A DNA stretch of 64,000 nucleotides from Harmonia axyridis (taxonomy: Eukaryota > Arthropoda > Insecta > Coleoptera > Coccinellidae), in the NCBI RefSeq assembly GCF_914767665.1, contig NC_059501.1, forward strand, positions 70,840,798 through 70,904,797, read 5' to 3'. Shown here piece by piece: positions 11,556 to 23,360 of the stretch. Made by a program: the position numbers and the translations under genes. The notes beneath the pieces are model-generated. The model was not told where the DNA came from. It saw nothing but the letters and a program-made list of their open reading frames with translations, and searched no databases. Position 1 is the first letter of the stretch. Each line of letters begins with the position of its first letter.

Positions 11556-12235
11556 ATTTACATAAATATTGTAAAGGACACTAATATTAAACGAAGATGT
11601 TGATGAACCGTTTTCATTATTTGGTATGTAAATATCTATTTATTTCTTTCAACTTGAAATTGAACTAGAAGTTGAGGCTTGTTTAAATGTCGGCACCAAT
11701 ATCTGCCAGAAAAGAGACCGAAACGGTAAACCTCAATCCTTTCTATTTTGAAGCCCCAGGAATGCCTTGCTCATAATATTTGCCACCTGAAATAGTTAGA
11801 GATTCATTTTTCATTTAAGATCAATAAAATTTTTATATAACCCCTGCTGTTAGGTACTTTTCATCTAAAAATTTTATTAGAAATGTATCAATTGGCTGCC
11901 TAATAATTTTTTCTTTACATATTCAATATCTCCTCTCGCTATGAATTTCATTTATTTATGAATTTCATCTATTTATTTCATTGGACACCAATCACCAAAT
12001 TCCTGAGGAAGACTTTACGTAAATTTTTTATGATTTTTCACACATTCCAACTCATTTTTTGGAGTAGCTGCTTCAATAGCTTCATTACGCAATTTTGTAA
12101 TATTTATTTAAAAAAACTGAGGAAAACAAGCTTAGTGAATGTGAGCATAATTTTAATTTCTACAAAAGCAATATCGCTTCCACCACTTATCTGTCGTCAT
12201 GGTAATCAGATTTATTTTGTTGTTGTTTATATTTT

Positions 12236-12780
12236 TTAATTGAAATCAAGTCTAGTTGAAGTCAAGTGGAAATTATTTAACGTCAAGTCATGAATTTATT
12301 TTACAAGTACTTGAAAAATCAAGTACATTTTATCCAGCTACTTGATTTTCAGCAGTTTCATTGTGTAGTGTGCACATCCATAAAAAATGATAAAATGCGA
12401 GGAGGAAACTTGTAAACAATTTTATTTCTAAAACTTATTGCATAAAAAAACCAAAAATATCAAATTTTTTGGAAACATAAATAAAATCACCATAAAACAT
12501 AACAAAATATGAAATATTGAAAAAAATATATTTTCTCAATATTGAAAAACCTCCACTGTTTGATTACATAATTTTCCATCCAGGATCTGAGAAACATGAG
12601 GCATCTTATAGATTTTTTTGGGGTAATATATTGCGGGTTTTTGTATTATTATTTTAATTATTAATAACAGTCAGATGCTGGTGCCTCTTCCACCATTTTG
12701 ACATATCTTCATAAGTGTCAGCTCGTGTTTCAGTCAGGAATTTGTCTATTTCATAACGCGAAACCAATTAATTTGATCGA
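12236..12780 (-). mobile_element. hAT-type transposon remnant (tcaagtcaa family), copy A
   Basis: This shares an ordered series of blocks with copies at 19590-20310 and 38180-39110. The blocks are repeated caagtcaa words, the block ttcagcagtttcattgtgta, the word agtgtgcacatc, the polypurine stretch, cataacaaaata, and tttgattacataattttccatcc. In the best copy the last part encodes a hAT C-terminal domain on the minus strand. Here no readable protein remains. It contains the uninterrupted agtgtgcacatc sequence that serves as the empty target site for the MITE nested at 38322. Confidence 0.7.
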
Positions 12781-14047
12781 TTTATAGAAATATTTTGAAT
12801 TAGTGACTAAAATTGAAAAAAAAGTGTCGTCTAAATATCTCGTAAACCATACCTATACATATTTTCGGGGTGAGAGTAGTTATGAATTATGAAATTTTAG
12901 AAGAAATTGAACATTTTGATGTGACCGAAGCCAATGTAGAAGCTTCGAAGAATATATTAAAATATTTGATATTTTTATTGAAAAACCTTTATCAACTATT
13001 GAATTTCATAGATATGGATTCATAAAGCGGAAAGTTTACCTCAAAGAGGATTTTCCTTTTCTTTACTCGAAAAGCCGAAGCCATCATCTACCTTCAATTT
13101 ATCTGAATTAGGGCTAGGGCCCAGGAAGAACCCAAGGGATTTCACCCTACTCAGATAGGAGAAGAAACTATGTCAACCCTCGTAGCGTACAAGAAATTGG
13201 ATTACACTAATCGATGTTTCGGAATTAAATAAAACCATCTATAATACAGCGAATAAATAAACATACAGGAAAGCCATGATCGAATATTTATTGGGCAACT
13301 GTTAGACCTTTTTCAATTTCAATCTGGTTTTCTTTTACTTCTCAATAAAGTACGATTTTTATCTATATTGGAATCTAGCTGCCTCTACCCAGTCTGGAAA
13401 TAAACAAAATAATTATATCGATTGCAATAATTTTCAAACAAATATTGTCGATCTATTACATTATTATTTTTATTGATTTATCTAGCTGCCTTTAACTACT
13501 TCTGAATATGAAAAATTATATCACATCATACAAGTTTGTTATTTTAATTTTAGTGTGTATGCATTTGGACACAATCTGAAAACTTTATGGTGTTTAGGCA
13601 TAATGTGAACCAAGAAATAATTCTTTTAATACATATATAAAGTTTTAGTATCAAAATTATAAAAAAATAATGAATACTGTCAATATCATACTGGCTTCAG
13701 CATCTGCCAGAAGTGTTAGTCGTTGATGTTCGATGCAGATAGTGACCTGTAGATAATTTTCCAAGGTTCGCACACATCCAGAAATTTTGTAATGGTACTG
13801 GAATTTTACCAAAATTGCTTTTTCCAACTAGTTGCCTACTACAACAGCCTCAACTATAGGTGAGAAAAAGCCTTTTCTTCAGAGGACACTAAATATTGAT
13901 TATGCAGACCCATAACGATCAGCAAAGTATTGGGATATTTAACCTTTCCGAATCCCTTGCGAACTATATAGTTTTTAAGATATACAATACTACTAACATT
14001 TGATTCCGGGAGAAGCAGTTCCTCGTATATGGTTGGAACTTCCAACT

Positions 14048-14120
14048 TCCTCGGTAGCTCAGTTGGTGGAGCACTAGACTAGTGATTCGGAGGTTGCGGG
14101 TTCGAGTTCTGCTCGAGGAG
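14048..14120 (+). tRNA. tRNA-like gene or tRNA pseudogene (apparent anticodon AGT)
   Basis: The 73 bases fold as a cloverleaf. The acceptor pairs TCCTCGG with TCGAGGA (one G-U), followed by discriminator G. The D arm is GCTC/GAGC and the T arm GCGGG/TCTGC has loop TTCGAGT. The internal promoter boxes are present: tagctcagttgg (A box) and ggttcgagttc (B box). The anticodon loop CTAGTGA would give anticodon AGT (threonine), but the anticodon stem CTAGA/TTCGG is weak, with an A-C mismatch, and base 37 is G. It may be a decayed tRNA, or the head of a tRNA-derived SINE, although no clear SINE tail follows. Confidence 0.55.
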
Positions 14121-15234
14121 GTATTTTTTCTGGAATTGAAAAGTGTCTGTTTGCCCTGATATTATTTTCGTTCTCATTATTTATCATCAAAGTCTTCATT
14201 GCAATTGTTTATTCGAACCATAAAGAAAATATTTCAGAGAGGTGGGTAAAGTATCCGATTCCGATCAGCTCAGATTAAATATTTCCATATTCCATAACGA
14301 GATCTTACTTCACCCTGAGAATTTTTATTGAGTTCAATATCAAAGTATTTTGTGTTGTTCATAAACACAAACATAGGTTGGATATAAGGGGATACAGTTC
14401 AATATATAATAGTCTCCTAGTTGAGTACGTATTACAAAAGCGTTTTAGGGATGATAACCTAGTATACAACGAGTTATATTCCAGTATTATCATGAAATTG
14501 CATCCTTCACCTATAATAATCTTTTCCTATCGCAAGGATCAAAAAAGTCAGTATTTTCTCATTACACTACCACATCTATTATTCTAGGTAAACTTGTGTG
14601 TAGTTATTGCCTTAATGGTATTTGAATGGGTGAATATTACATATATGTAGGAGGAGAGTATTGAAGTAGTTATTGATAAAGTAAATGATAGCTAGGACAA
14701 TCTAATCTACATGTGATTCTCACCTCTATTGAACGAAATATTTCGAAAATTTAAATGATACTTATATGTTTAATCATATATGGGAAACCGGCACGTATAC
14801 ATGGCCCGAATTTTGTGGAGGATGAACTTTAAGACATTTTTGTTTCAGAAATTGAGTCCAATTGAATTTTTGCTGGTTTTTAATTAATTATATTTTAGGG
14901 GGGCAGCAAAATTTTAGGAGCATCCCGAACCATTTGGGGTGGGGAACGTTACCCCAGTTATCCCCCCTGAATCCGCGCTTGATGCGAAATAACAGAAATT
15001 TTTTCAAAACTAAGATCTTACTTATTTTGTGAAAAAAACGAATTTTGTTCTACAAGATGTGGCAGATGTGGCTTTGCCATAGAATTAGAGAAATATTTCT
15101 CTATAATATTCAGGGTGAATAAAAATTCAGTATTAAGAGTAATAAGACTTTTATTTCCATAAAAATGTGTCCGCGAATGCTTTGTTACCGAACTATAGAG
15201 ATTTCTGGTTTCTTCTTCAAAACTCTTTCAGTTT

Positions 15235-15845
15235 TGGGAGAAATAGTTATTTATGCAACAAGTGCAAAAAGTGAATGTTTATTGCACGACGTGCAATAAA
15301 CAATTTTTGAACGAGTTGCATACAACATTTTTTCTACGTTCATGCAAATAGCAAAAAATGATTTATAGAGGTGCGGCACTAGGTGAAGGAAAGTGAAAAG
15401 CGCAACTTGAATACTTTATTATTAATATCGATTTGCATTGAAACAGGAAATAAGACGTTACGAACAATTTAACTCAAACTTTATTTTTACCCTCAATGTT
15501 GAAAGTGAATGAACAATTGGTGCAATTTTCAATAAGAATATTTCGTAGTGAAGTAGTTTTTAAATCCACTTCTTGATTTGTTACTGCTGTAAACGTACTA
15601 GTACTTGGTAACTGTACATCGTTATTTCCTTCAGGCTGAAATATTTGTTTTGCAACACTGAGCTTGTTTCCATGTGATTCCTCTACCTATCCCTCCGCTA
15701 CTGTCGACGATTTCCATCACCACGTTGAAGTAGAATGACAGATGAGTGCAATAAAAACTTTATTGCACTAGTGCAATAAAGAACTTCTTTTTGCACTTAA
15801 TATAGTTCAATAAAGTTTAGCTTTTTGCATGAATGTAGAAAAAAG
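15235..15845. mobile_element. DNA element with palindromic GTGCAATAAA-rich ends
   Basis: The two ends share inverted blocks: agtgcaaaaagtg, tttattgcac...gtgcaataaa, and ttttctacgttcatgcaaatagcaaaaa against tttttgcatgaatgtagaaaaaag. Each end holds its own near-perfect palindrome, at 15277-15301 and 15758-15781. The interior (15400-15700) is unique and has no open frame. This fits a non-autonomous DNA transposon whose termini contain hairpins. Exact borders and a target duplication were not resolved. Confidence 0.65.
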
Positions 15846-16028
15846 AATAAATTTGAAATAAAGCGACCCATTCTAAAAACGGATCTGAAACAGAATTGAT
15901 AGCTTGAAAACACTATGAAATTGATAAATTGGATAAGTATTGACCAAGTAGCCAGTGATTTCTCAGTTCTTTTTCAGAACTTCTAAACTTGAGACTTGTA
16001 CTTATAGATGAAAGTATGCAGTGACGAT

Positions 16029-16262
16029 TGGTGATTCACGGCTTGACTAAATATTCGAGCTACTTGACTTGATATTCAAGCTACTTGACTTGGTGTGACT
16101 TGCAATCAAGTCAAGTAGTAGTTATTCAATGTCAAGTCAAGTATTTATTTATCAAGTACTTGACTTGACATTGAAAAACTATTACTCGACTTGAACTTGA
16201 CTTGATTTCAAGTCAAGCCCAAGTCAAGTAGCTTGAATATCAGATCAAGCCGTGAATCCCTA
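16029..16262. mobile_element. hAT-type MITE (tcaagtcaa family) with perfect 8-bp TSD
   Basis: The 234-bp element starts TGGTGATTCACGGCTTGA and ends TCAAGCCGTGAATCCCTA, and is almost entirely an inverted repeat rich in caagtcaagta. It is flanked by the 8-bp direct repeat GTGACGAT (16021-16028 and 16263-16270). Eight-bp duplications are diagnostic of hAT elements. The sequence motifs match the ends of the hAT remnants at 19590 and 38180, so it is probably a deletion derivative of that family. Confidence 0.92.
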
Positions 16263-16369
16263 GTGACGATCATACAAAACACGATCACACCAAGCGTTAA
16301 AAAACAATTCCGTTGAAAGCCCTTGGGAAATCGTCATCTAATAAAATAACGAGTATCAAAGTATGTCCC

Positions 16370-16860
16370 GCATTACATAATGACAGTGCTATCAGCCCCT
16401 AAAGTGCATCCCGCCATTACAGCGAGTCCATAACGCAACGCTGCCAGTTATGCCTCATGTAACCTCGACTTTATTGTCGTGCTACTTCGCCTAGGTGCCA
16501 TAAATTAAAAGTTCACTTCTTCCCTTGTCTACCACTCCGCGCCGGTGGTGGAGGGTGCACCCACCCCCGTGAAATTGCGGGGTTGTATCACGTTGGCAGG
16601 ATCTCCAACCGGTATAATTGTATGACGAAGTGGGTTGGAGAGGTGAACTAATGAGTCACATGATAAGAAGGTGTTCTGTTCGTATGAGGAGGGGTGAGAA
16701 AGTCTCTGTGTGGAAAATTAGGTGTGTTTTGGGGAGTGGGTGGAAATCTCCGCTTTCTCCGTTAACATACCTTGGGGGTGAATATGTGAAAATGAAAGCT
16801 TGGTGGCAAGTTCCAGGCAGGTTTCAATTCCATAATATTCGCGTAACGTAGGGAGATGTG
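16370..16860. other. GC-rich island, candidate regulatory DNA
   Basis: A GC-rich, non-repetitive stretch with a Cdx/Abd-B-like site (ctttattgtcgtgc) and a C-rich core (ccgcgccggtggtggagggtgcaccc). A 77-codon frame (16618-16851) exists but has no family resemblance and atypical codon use, so I do not treat it as a gene. The mariner at 16914 inserted just after it. Confidence 0.3.
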
Positions 16861-16913
16861 GAGTTACTTTAAACTTATTCCACCCTTGGGGTTAATAGAC
16901 AGATTTATTATTA

Positions 16914-17961
16914 GGTGTACAAATTTGCTTCCGCGGTTTTGCAAAAGATGGCTGTAGCATAAAACCTATGATGAGGTCGTTATTTGTAAAAGAACGTGCT
17001 GAGAGTGATTTCGAGGCTTCAAGATTTTGACGTCGAAGACCAGCATGGCAGTGAAAGAGAGAAGGTTTTAGAATATGCAGAATTGGGGGCATTACTCGAT
17101 CAAGACTCGTCTCAAACACAACAAGAATTGGCAGGATCATAGGCGCAACTAGACATTTCAAAACGTCTTTATGTCATGGTTATGATTGAGAAGCAAGGAA
17201 ATTGGGTGTCTTACTAGTTGAACGACGTTTATTTGCTTGTAAACAAATGCTTGTAAACAAATGCTTGTAAAGCAAAAACAGAAAGGATTTCTGCATCGTA
17301 TTGTAGCTGGAGTCGAAAAATGGGTTCATGAAGATAACTCCAAGCGAAGAGAATCATGGGGATATCCCGGACATGTACCACGTCAACGCCCAACCGAATA
17401 TTCACGGTTCCAAGGTCATGCCCAGTATTTGGTGGGACCACCTCGGCGTAGTGTATTATGAGTTGTTAAAACCGACTCAAACAATCACAGGCCATCGTTA
17501 TCGAACGCAATTAATGCGTTTGAGCCGAGCATTGGAAGACAAATGGCCGCAAAACAACAAGAGACATGATAAAGTGATTTTAGAGCATGAAAATCCTCGA
17601 CCACATGTTGCGAAAGTGGTCAAGATATACTTGGAAACGTTAAACTGGAAAGTCCGACTCCATCCGCCGTAGACTCCAGGCATTGCCTTCTCGGACTATC
17701 ACTTGTTTCGATCACTGGCACACGACCTGGCTGACCAGCACTTTCGGTCTTATGAAGAAGTAGAAAATTGGATCGATTCGTGGATCGCTTCAAAAGATGA
17801 CCAGTTTCTTCAACGCGGGATTCGTACGCTGCCCGAAACATGGGAGAAACAAGTGGCCAGCGATGGACAATAGTTCGAATCATAAACCTATAACTAGTGT
17901 TGTACAATGAAGCCTGGAATTTCGGAAAAAATACGGCGGAAGCAGAGTTTTACGCTTATAT
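16914..17961 (+). pseudogene. mariner transposon copy 1 (DD34D type), internally rearranged
   Basis: The left end reads AGGTGTACAAATTTGCTTCC after a TA target, and a degenerate inverse of it (cggcggaagcagagttttacgc) closes the element. Plus-strand translation gives the order of a mariner transposase: helix-turn-helix region near 17035-17220, then WVHEDNSKRRESWGYPGH, IWWDHLGVVYYELLKPT, LMRLSRALEDK, SDYHLF and LPETWE segments up to about 17870. It is dead. The first catalytic Asp in the usual G-D-E-K-W is Val (GVEKW), the second is Glu (HENPRPH for HDNARPH), the segment before the third has a stop, and a 16-base unit (aaacaaatgcttgtaa) is duplicated at about 17236-17270. It is shorter (about 1.05 kb) than a full mariner (about 1.3 kb). 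Confidence 0.88.
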
Positions 17962-19009
17962 GAAAAAATGGAAGACAGTTGCTTTTGAGCGCTCATTAAT
18001 TTTTGCGCCGATTAAGTACTTGGAGATCACAAAACTGTATATAGGTATATACAGCATTGGCAACGGTTAGTCTTGATATTGTAGATATTCAACAGAGATA
18101 AATCTCATTGCTGAATGAAGATGGTAGATGTGGTCAATTCAATTATTCCCAATTATACATCGTCTAAAGGAAAGGGTTCGAACACGTAGATGTCTTCGAA
18201 ACGATTTGGTCAAGATTAATTGAATTCTGAGTTTTCATAGTGATGAGAGTGATATTTTTTCATATTTTTATAATTTTACGGTGATAATTTTTTTTGGTAT
18301 AATCTCTTTACTGGATTGAATGTTCATTTATCCGAGACCAATATCTGGCTACTGAAGAATTGTGGTGGCGGTGGGGAGACAATTGGATTCATCGTTAAAA
18401 AAATATTTTGTTAATTCCTCATTTTCTGGAATAATTTCACAATTTTTTATTCGCCCGATACAATATTGATGGAAAATGTTGTTATTGAGAAATTGTCAGT
18501 TTAACGGATTTAATCCATGCTTTCCCGAAATATGTGTAACTGTGCAGTACAGAATATCTTTTGCAGAGGCACATACTCTAATACTACTGGATTTTTGCAA
18601 TCTCCAGTTTGGCCGAGTATTATGCTCAGTTTTATGTGACCTGATGATTAGGGATTATAAATTCAGAATTCAGGGTTTACCTGATTTACAATTTGAGGAA
18701 TATCGACCTATCTAGTAACCATTGGATGTTGGATGTTCTCAACTTTTTTTTCAGAAGGGTTTAGTTATGACTAATGAGGTCCATGTGTTGTGCTCGAAGA
18801 TGTCATAAAAGTACGCTTAGCTTAGCATTAAACAGTATATACAGTAAAGAACCTTTTAGAACTCCTTGTTCATTGTTGAATTCAGCCTCCTCTCTTTTAT
18901 CGAATTTTTCTGTGACTGCCAATCTATCTTGATGTATTATTTCCGAGCAGTTTTACTGTTACATTAAGATTAATCATTATCGAGCATTGAAAATGAGGCC
19001 ATGACTTTT
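17962..19009. other. AT-rich non-coding DNA, nothing recognised
   Basis: No open frame, repeat family or RNA gene could be recognised between mariner copy 1 and the next GC-rich island. Confidence 0.4.
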
Positions 19010-19570
19010 CCCTCCACCATGAAGCTAAACTACCAGCCACCTTGATGAGCTCCTTCCAATTTTACAACCACCCCCTTCGTACAGCCCCCCACAAAAAAAA
19101 GCTAGAAAATTGAAATCGTTTGAAGAGCTTCATTAAATTACGTATGCTCAACCGCATTCTCCGGGGCTCCGGGCATAAATCGAACAGTAAAAAAAGGTCC
19201 GGACGTTGTAGTTCTTTCAGAACGACACGGTTAGGGTTGGGGCGGCTAACAAAGCCAATCTTCCTGATCCGTGGCGGTCTAGAGGGCGCCTTCGACCCCT
19301 AGCACGCCCAATTGACTCGGCACCCGCTCTCACAACAAAGCGGGCGCACTTCACAAGCCGCTCGGCCGGAAGTTATGAGGAACTCATTGAAATATCCGAA
19401 CGGAAACCGGGTTGCACTTCATCATTGGGGTGTTTCCGTTCCGGGATGTTGGCAGACATGTCGGTTGACAGGTGTCGCGGCGGAGGTTGGTACGCGTGAA
19501 GTGTTAGAATCGCAGATGAGTATGTGTGAAGGGAGGAGGGATGAATCGAAGATATTGAGATTTTGCAATT
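19010..19570. other. GC-rich island, candidate regulatory DNA
   Basis: This is one of the most GC-rich parts of the window outside VAChT. It contains words such as ctccggggctccgggc and ggcggtctagagggcgcc. Short frames on both strands lack family features. The hAT remnant at 19590 begins just after. Regulatory role is inferred from composition and position in a probable intron of the cholinergic locus. Confidence 0.3.
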
Positions 19571-19591
19571 GTTGATCATTTGGTTTTAACT

Positions 19592-20310
19592 AGAGATTCA
19601 TGGCTTGACTTGATATTAAAGCTACTTGGCTTGACTTAAAATCAAGTCAAGTTCCAGTCAAGTAGTAGTTTTTCATTGTTAAGTCAAGTCAAATATGTAT
19701 TTGTCAAGTACATTCTATGAAGCTACTTGAGTTTCAGCAGTTTTATTATTGTGTAGTGTGCACATCAATAAAAAAAATGATGAAATGAGAAGGAACCTTG
19801 CAAGAAATATTTTTAACTATGAAACTTATTGCATAAAAGGACCAAAAATATTATCCATTTCAAATTGGAAACACTATTAAAATTACTATGAAACATAACA
19901 AAATAAAAAAAAATAGTTTATCAATATTGGGAAATCACCAAACACTGTTTGATTACATCATTATCCAGGATGAAACATGAGGAATCTTATAGATTATCGC
20001 CTAATCTATTGCGGATTTGTATCAGAGCAGCTCTGGAGAATTGTCTTTCCATGGGAGCTGAAGATTCTAAAATATCTCCAGAACTGTCAGCACGTGATTC
20101 AGTCAGGAATTCGTCTAATTCATGAAGCCAACTTATTTTATCTGCTCAATTTGCAGGAGATTTTTGAATAAACTTAGTAGATCGAAGTAAAATCACTCTA
20201 CTCATCATTTGAAGTACGTCTTAAGCGCGCAAGAGCTTGCAGAAATATATGCTGTACCACTTGATATCAGGTCAAGCAATAAATATCTCAAATCAAGTCA
20301 AGTCTAAAAG
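19592..20310 (-). mobile_element. hAT-type transposon remnant (tcaagtcaa family), copy B
   Basis: The left end TAGAGATTCATGGCTTGACT corresponds to the terminus of the 16029 MITE. The interior shares ordered blocks with copies A and C. On the minus strand, 19999-20130 gives about 40 open codons ending in a stop: WLHELDEFLTESRADSSGDI, then LESSAPMERQFSRAALIQIRNRL. This matches the C-terminal dimerisation region of hAT transposases (pattern S-A-x-x-E-R-x-F-S...R-N-R-L). The remaining transposase is not recognisable. Confidence 0.8.
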
Positions 20311-20629
20311 TTGCTGGTGTTATGATTCTGCATCAACAAAATATCTTCATTTAACTACAGTTTTGAAAACCAGACAATTCAGCAAACTCCAAACATATTC
20401 GTTAACATAGAGTTGAGTTTTGAAAATATGAATATAAGTGTTTGTATTATACTATATTATAGAGGTTACATGAGTCCACTTAATGAAGGCAATTTCATAT
20501 CAATATCATTATTAACCACTATTTCATACATTTTCGCCTAAAAGTATAGTGATGTCATAATTTTGATATTCATTTTAAATTGCCTTCATAAAGTACCTAT
20601 ATCCATTTTTAACTTTATGATTGAACTCT

Positions 20630-20990
20630 CTCAAATTGTTATATCAATTCGAATATTGATTTGTATACCTATTTCACAGAAGAGTAAGAGAGAAGATATA
20701 TGACTACTTGTTGTGATTGCTATCTCTGTAAATCTTCACCAGAGAAATAGTTCCTTTCAGTTTACCCACAGTTCCTAAAATGCAAGTTTGAGAAATTGAT
20801 CTACAAGTTCTGAGTTTGTAAGCTTTTTGAATTATAAGACGATTAAGAAAAATAATATTGAAAAATACTAAAATTCTGAAAAGTACGTCTGTTTTTATGT
20901 TGATTCAGTTATTCAAATCATCAACCGTGTTCTGTTCAAGAAACAATGACGATCTGATTTTTAGAATGAACATCGTTCAGAGAATACGTT
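20630..20990. repeat. Dispersed copy of the 374-bp tandem-array sequence family
   Basis: The words ttgtatacctatttcacagaagagtaag (split here at 20660-20690) match the core of the array at 25072-26165. The continuation (gcaagtttgagaaattg, ttgaaaaatactaaaattc, tttatgttgattcagttattc) matches 29440-29580. The copies diverge on either side. Confidence 0.6.
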
Positions 20991-20999
20991 TTTGAGATT

Positions 21000-22135
21000 C
21001 GAATAATCTATGCAACTCGATAGAAGCACCCTTTTTCTCACTGTTATATGACGAATGACTACCTATATACTATATTATGGTAAACTGATAATAATGCATC
21101 GAGAAGAAGCGAACTTCAAAGGCTATCGATAGCTCCGCAAGAAGCATAGATTTTTCTTCTTAAATAATCAAGTATAGTCACTCCAACTTAATCAGCTGTC
21201 AGACGCCAGAACAAAAATTGTGCTGCTTTTGACACAAAAATATCATGCCTGTTCAATGTTTTCATGCGTTTGTTCACGTGACACCATTACTTGAAAATTT
21301 CTACTTGAATTTCACAGCTCGAATACGCTCTTTGCTAATTCATTAAGGTGAATGATTCATAATCAATATAGAAATTAACGAACCCAGGAATGAATCTTGA
21401 AGACCTCCAAGGTCCAATTCGAATTTAGAAGAGTGATTATTGTGAACCCTCACCGGTATTTTCCTATTGGTAATATAGCTAATCAGCTACCTCAAAAATA
21501 CTTTCCAGAAGACCAGGTTATAGAGATAATATAATAATACTTAATACAAAGACTAACAATGGCCGATGAGTCGAAGAATATGTCATCAACAACATATTCT
21601 TCGTCCAATGAGGAATCACGAGCGTAGAATTTTCATTCTAGCCGAGTAGCAAACTACATTTTCTCCACGATTGTTCTAATACCTATTATGTGGACCCACT
21701 CACTATGTAGATCCATACATAAGATGATCTACATCAAAACAAATCTACATGGAAGACAGATCCACATACAAGATAGATCTCCTGGCTTTCTAGTTATTTT
21801 TTATTCTACCACAAGGAAAATAGAAACCAAAAATGTCACTCAGTATACCTTATTACGTTACAATAGAAGTGCTGGCTTGCTCAGACCATTCTATAATTCG
21901 ATCATCTTAATTGTAGTTTTATTTCTTCAAACAACTCAGAAATATCGTCTACGAAGATGAAACGATAACAACCAATCAATTACTCCAATTCCATCTGTCT
22001 AACACCATTCAAACAAAAATCTTAGAATATTCTTCAACCACAAACTTCAACGTACTTTCGTCCACTTCTTACCTCTATTTATATTTCATCAGAAGATCGA
22101 CTCGTCAAGTTTGTTCAACTTCTCTAATTCAATTG
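21000..22135. other. AT-rich non-coding DNA, nothing recognised
   Basis: It contains a locally repeated agatcta/agatccacat run near 21705-21785 (short words such as gatctacat, tccacata). No coding or mobile-element signature was found. Confidence 0.4.
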
Positions 22136-22139
22136 AGTG

Positions 22140-22390
22140 CTTAGGGGATTCGGTTCCACGTTGCTGGTCAAATATTGAGGAGAAACTCAAACGAACGGGT
22201 AGTCTGTCGTTGAAGAGCTCTCGTGTTGTGTGTTCTTTTAGTGAACACGATGCCGTACCTTTATGAACAGCAACACGAATCCCTGGGGATGAGAGGGGGA
22301 GGCGGAATGACCTACTGCGTGTCGGGTATAATCGATAGATTAAAAGTATACAGGTTTATCCCCTAGAACGGATCGGTTCTTGGGATTTGG
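22140..22390 (+). other. GC-richer island with a possible short first exon
   Basis: From the ATG at 22250 a frame reads MPYLYEQQHESLGMRGGGGM then TYCVSGIIDR before a stop, with a possible GT donor (gggtataatc) after TYCVSG. Upstream is a perfect 6-bp inverted repeat GTGTTC...GAACAC. The composition and the sensible peptide make a small coding exon conceivable. A non-coding regulatory element is equally possible. I recognise no protein family. Confidence 0.2.
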
Positions 22391-22534
22391 AGATTCATTT
22401 GGATCAGTTTGAAAATTTCATATAATTTCATATGTCAAAGTACATATCATTTCTGAAAGAATGCCACCTTATCTCAAAAATAAATAATGAATGAATATAA
22501 GTTTACAGAACTGACATTCATAAGATTAAAATTT

Positions 22535-23360
22535 AATTAAGGAGATACCGTTTCACTGCGACCTAATAGTCTTTGGTGTCCCCATCAGAGCTATTCTCTT
22601 TATAACGTGATCTACAGCTTGCCTTCCAGTTCCAGAGTTCTAATGAATTCCAGTATCTGGGATGGCTTCAAGGAGACTAATTCCTCACTTCTACAAGTTT
22701 CTTGTCCAAACAGATTTTGCGTTGGGTTGTGATGGCGAGACATTCCGTCACCAAGTGATCTGGAGTTTCTTTCTCCTCCCCACAGAATCTACACTCGTTA
22801 TTTTTTGCTAGACCTATTCTCATGAAGAGTTTCCTAAGGCGGCAATTCCCTGTGAGGAATCTAGTGAGGAGGTGTAGTATATCCTTTGTAAGATCCAGAT
22901 ACTTCTTGGGTCTCGCAGTGTTAAAGATTTGAAGAATTTTTTTGGAATTATCCAAACCAGGAAGATTCCGTCAGAGTGTTTCTCTTTCGGTTTTTTCCTT
23001 CTTCTGAAACTCTTTCTTGAAGATACATTACCGATGGTATAAAAAGGTTCCAGGCCGATGAGAGAAGTTTGTGCTCCTTTTCTAGCATGTTTGTTGGTCT
23101 CTTAATTCCCTTTAATTCCTAAGTGGCTAAGAACCCAGACTAAAATGACTCTTGCCTATTTCATTGAGTTTTCTTCGGCACTCCAATACCATCTTAGAAT
23201 GGATAAATGTGAGCTCAGTGCTTTGATTGTAGCCTGACTATCAGAATATATCGCTTTACCACATTTCTGATAGTTTCTTGCTAGGTTAATTTCTACACAT
23301 CCTTCTATTGCGAGTATGTCTGAAAGACACTTAGACAACGGCCTAACAATATTGAGCATT
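22535..23360 (-). pseudogene. 3' end of a non-LTR retrotransposon with RNase H domain, copy X
   Basis: On the minus strand, 23156-23359 includes IYSDSQATIKALSSH, the RNase H segment holding a catalytic Asp. Then 22677-22955 gives LHLLTRFLTGNCRLRKLFMR followed by a Cys-rich CRFCGEEKETPDHLVTECLA, the C-terminal zinc-binding module of I/R1/Loa-type LINE ORF2 proteins. The frame between is broken. The 3' tail (22535-22640) matches those of copies Y (39395) and Z (61629). It is 5'-truncated, as is usual for LINEs. Confidence 0.8.
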
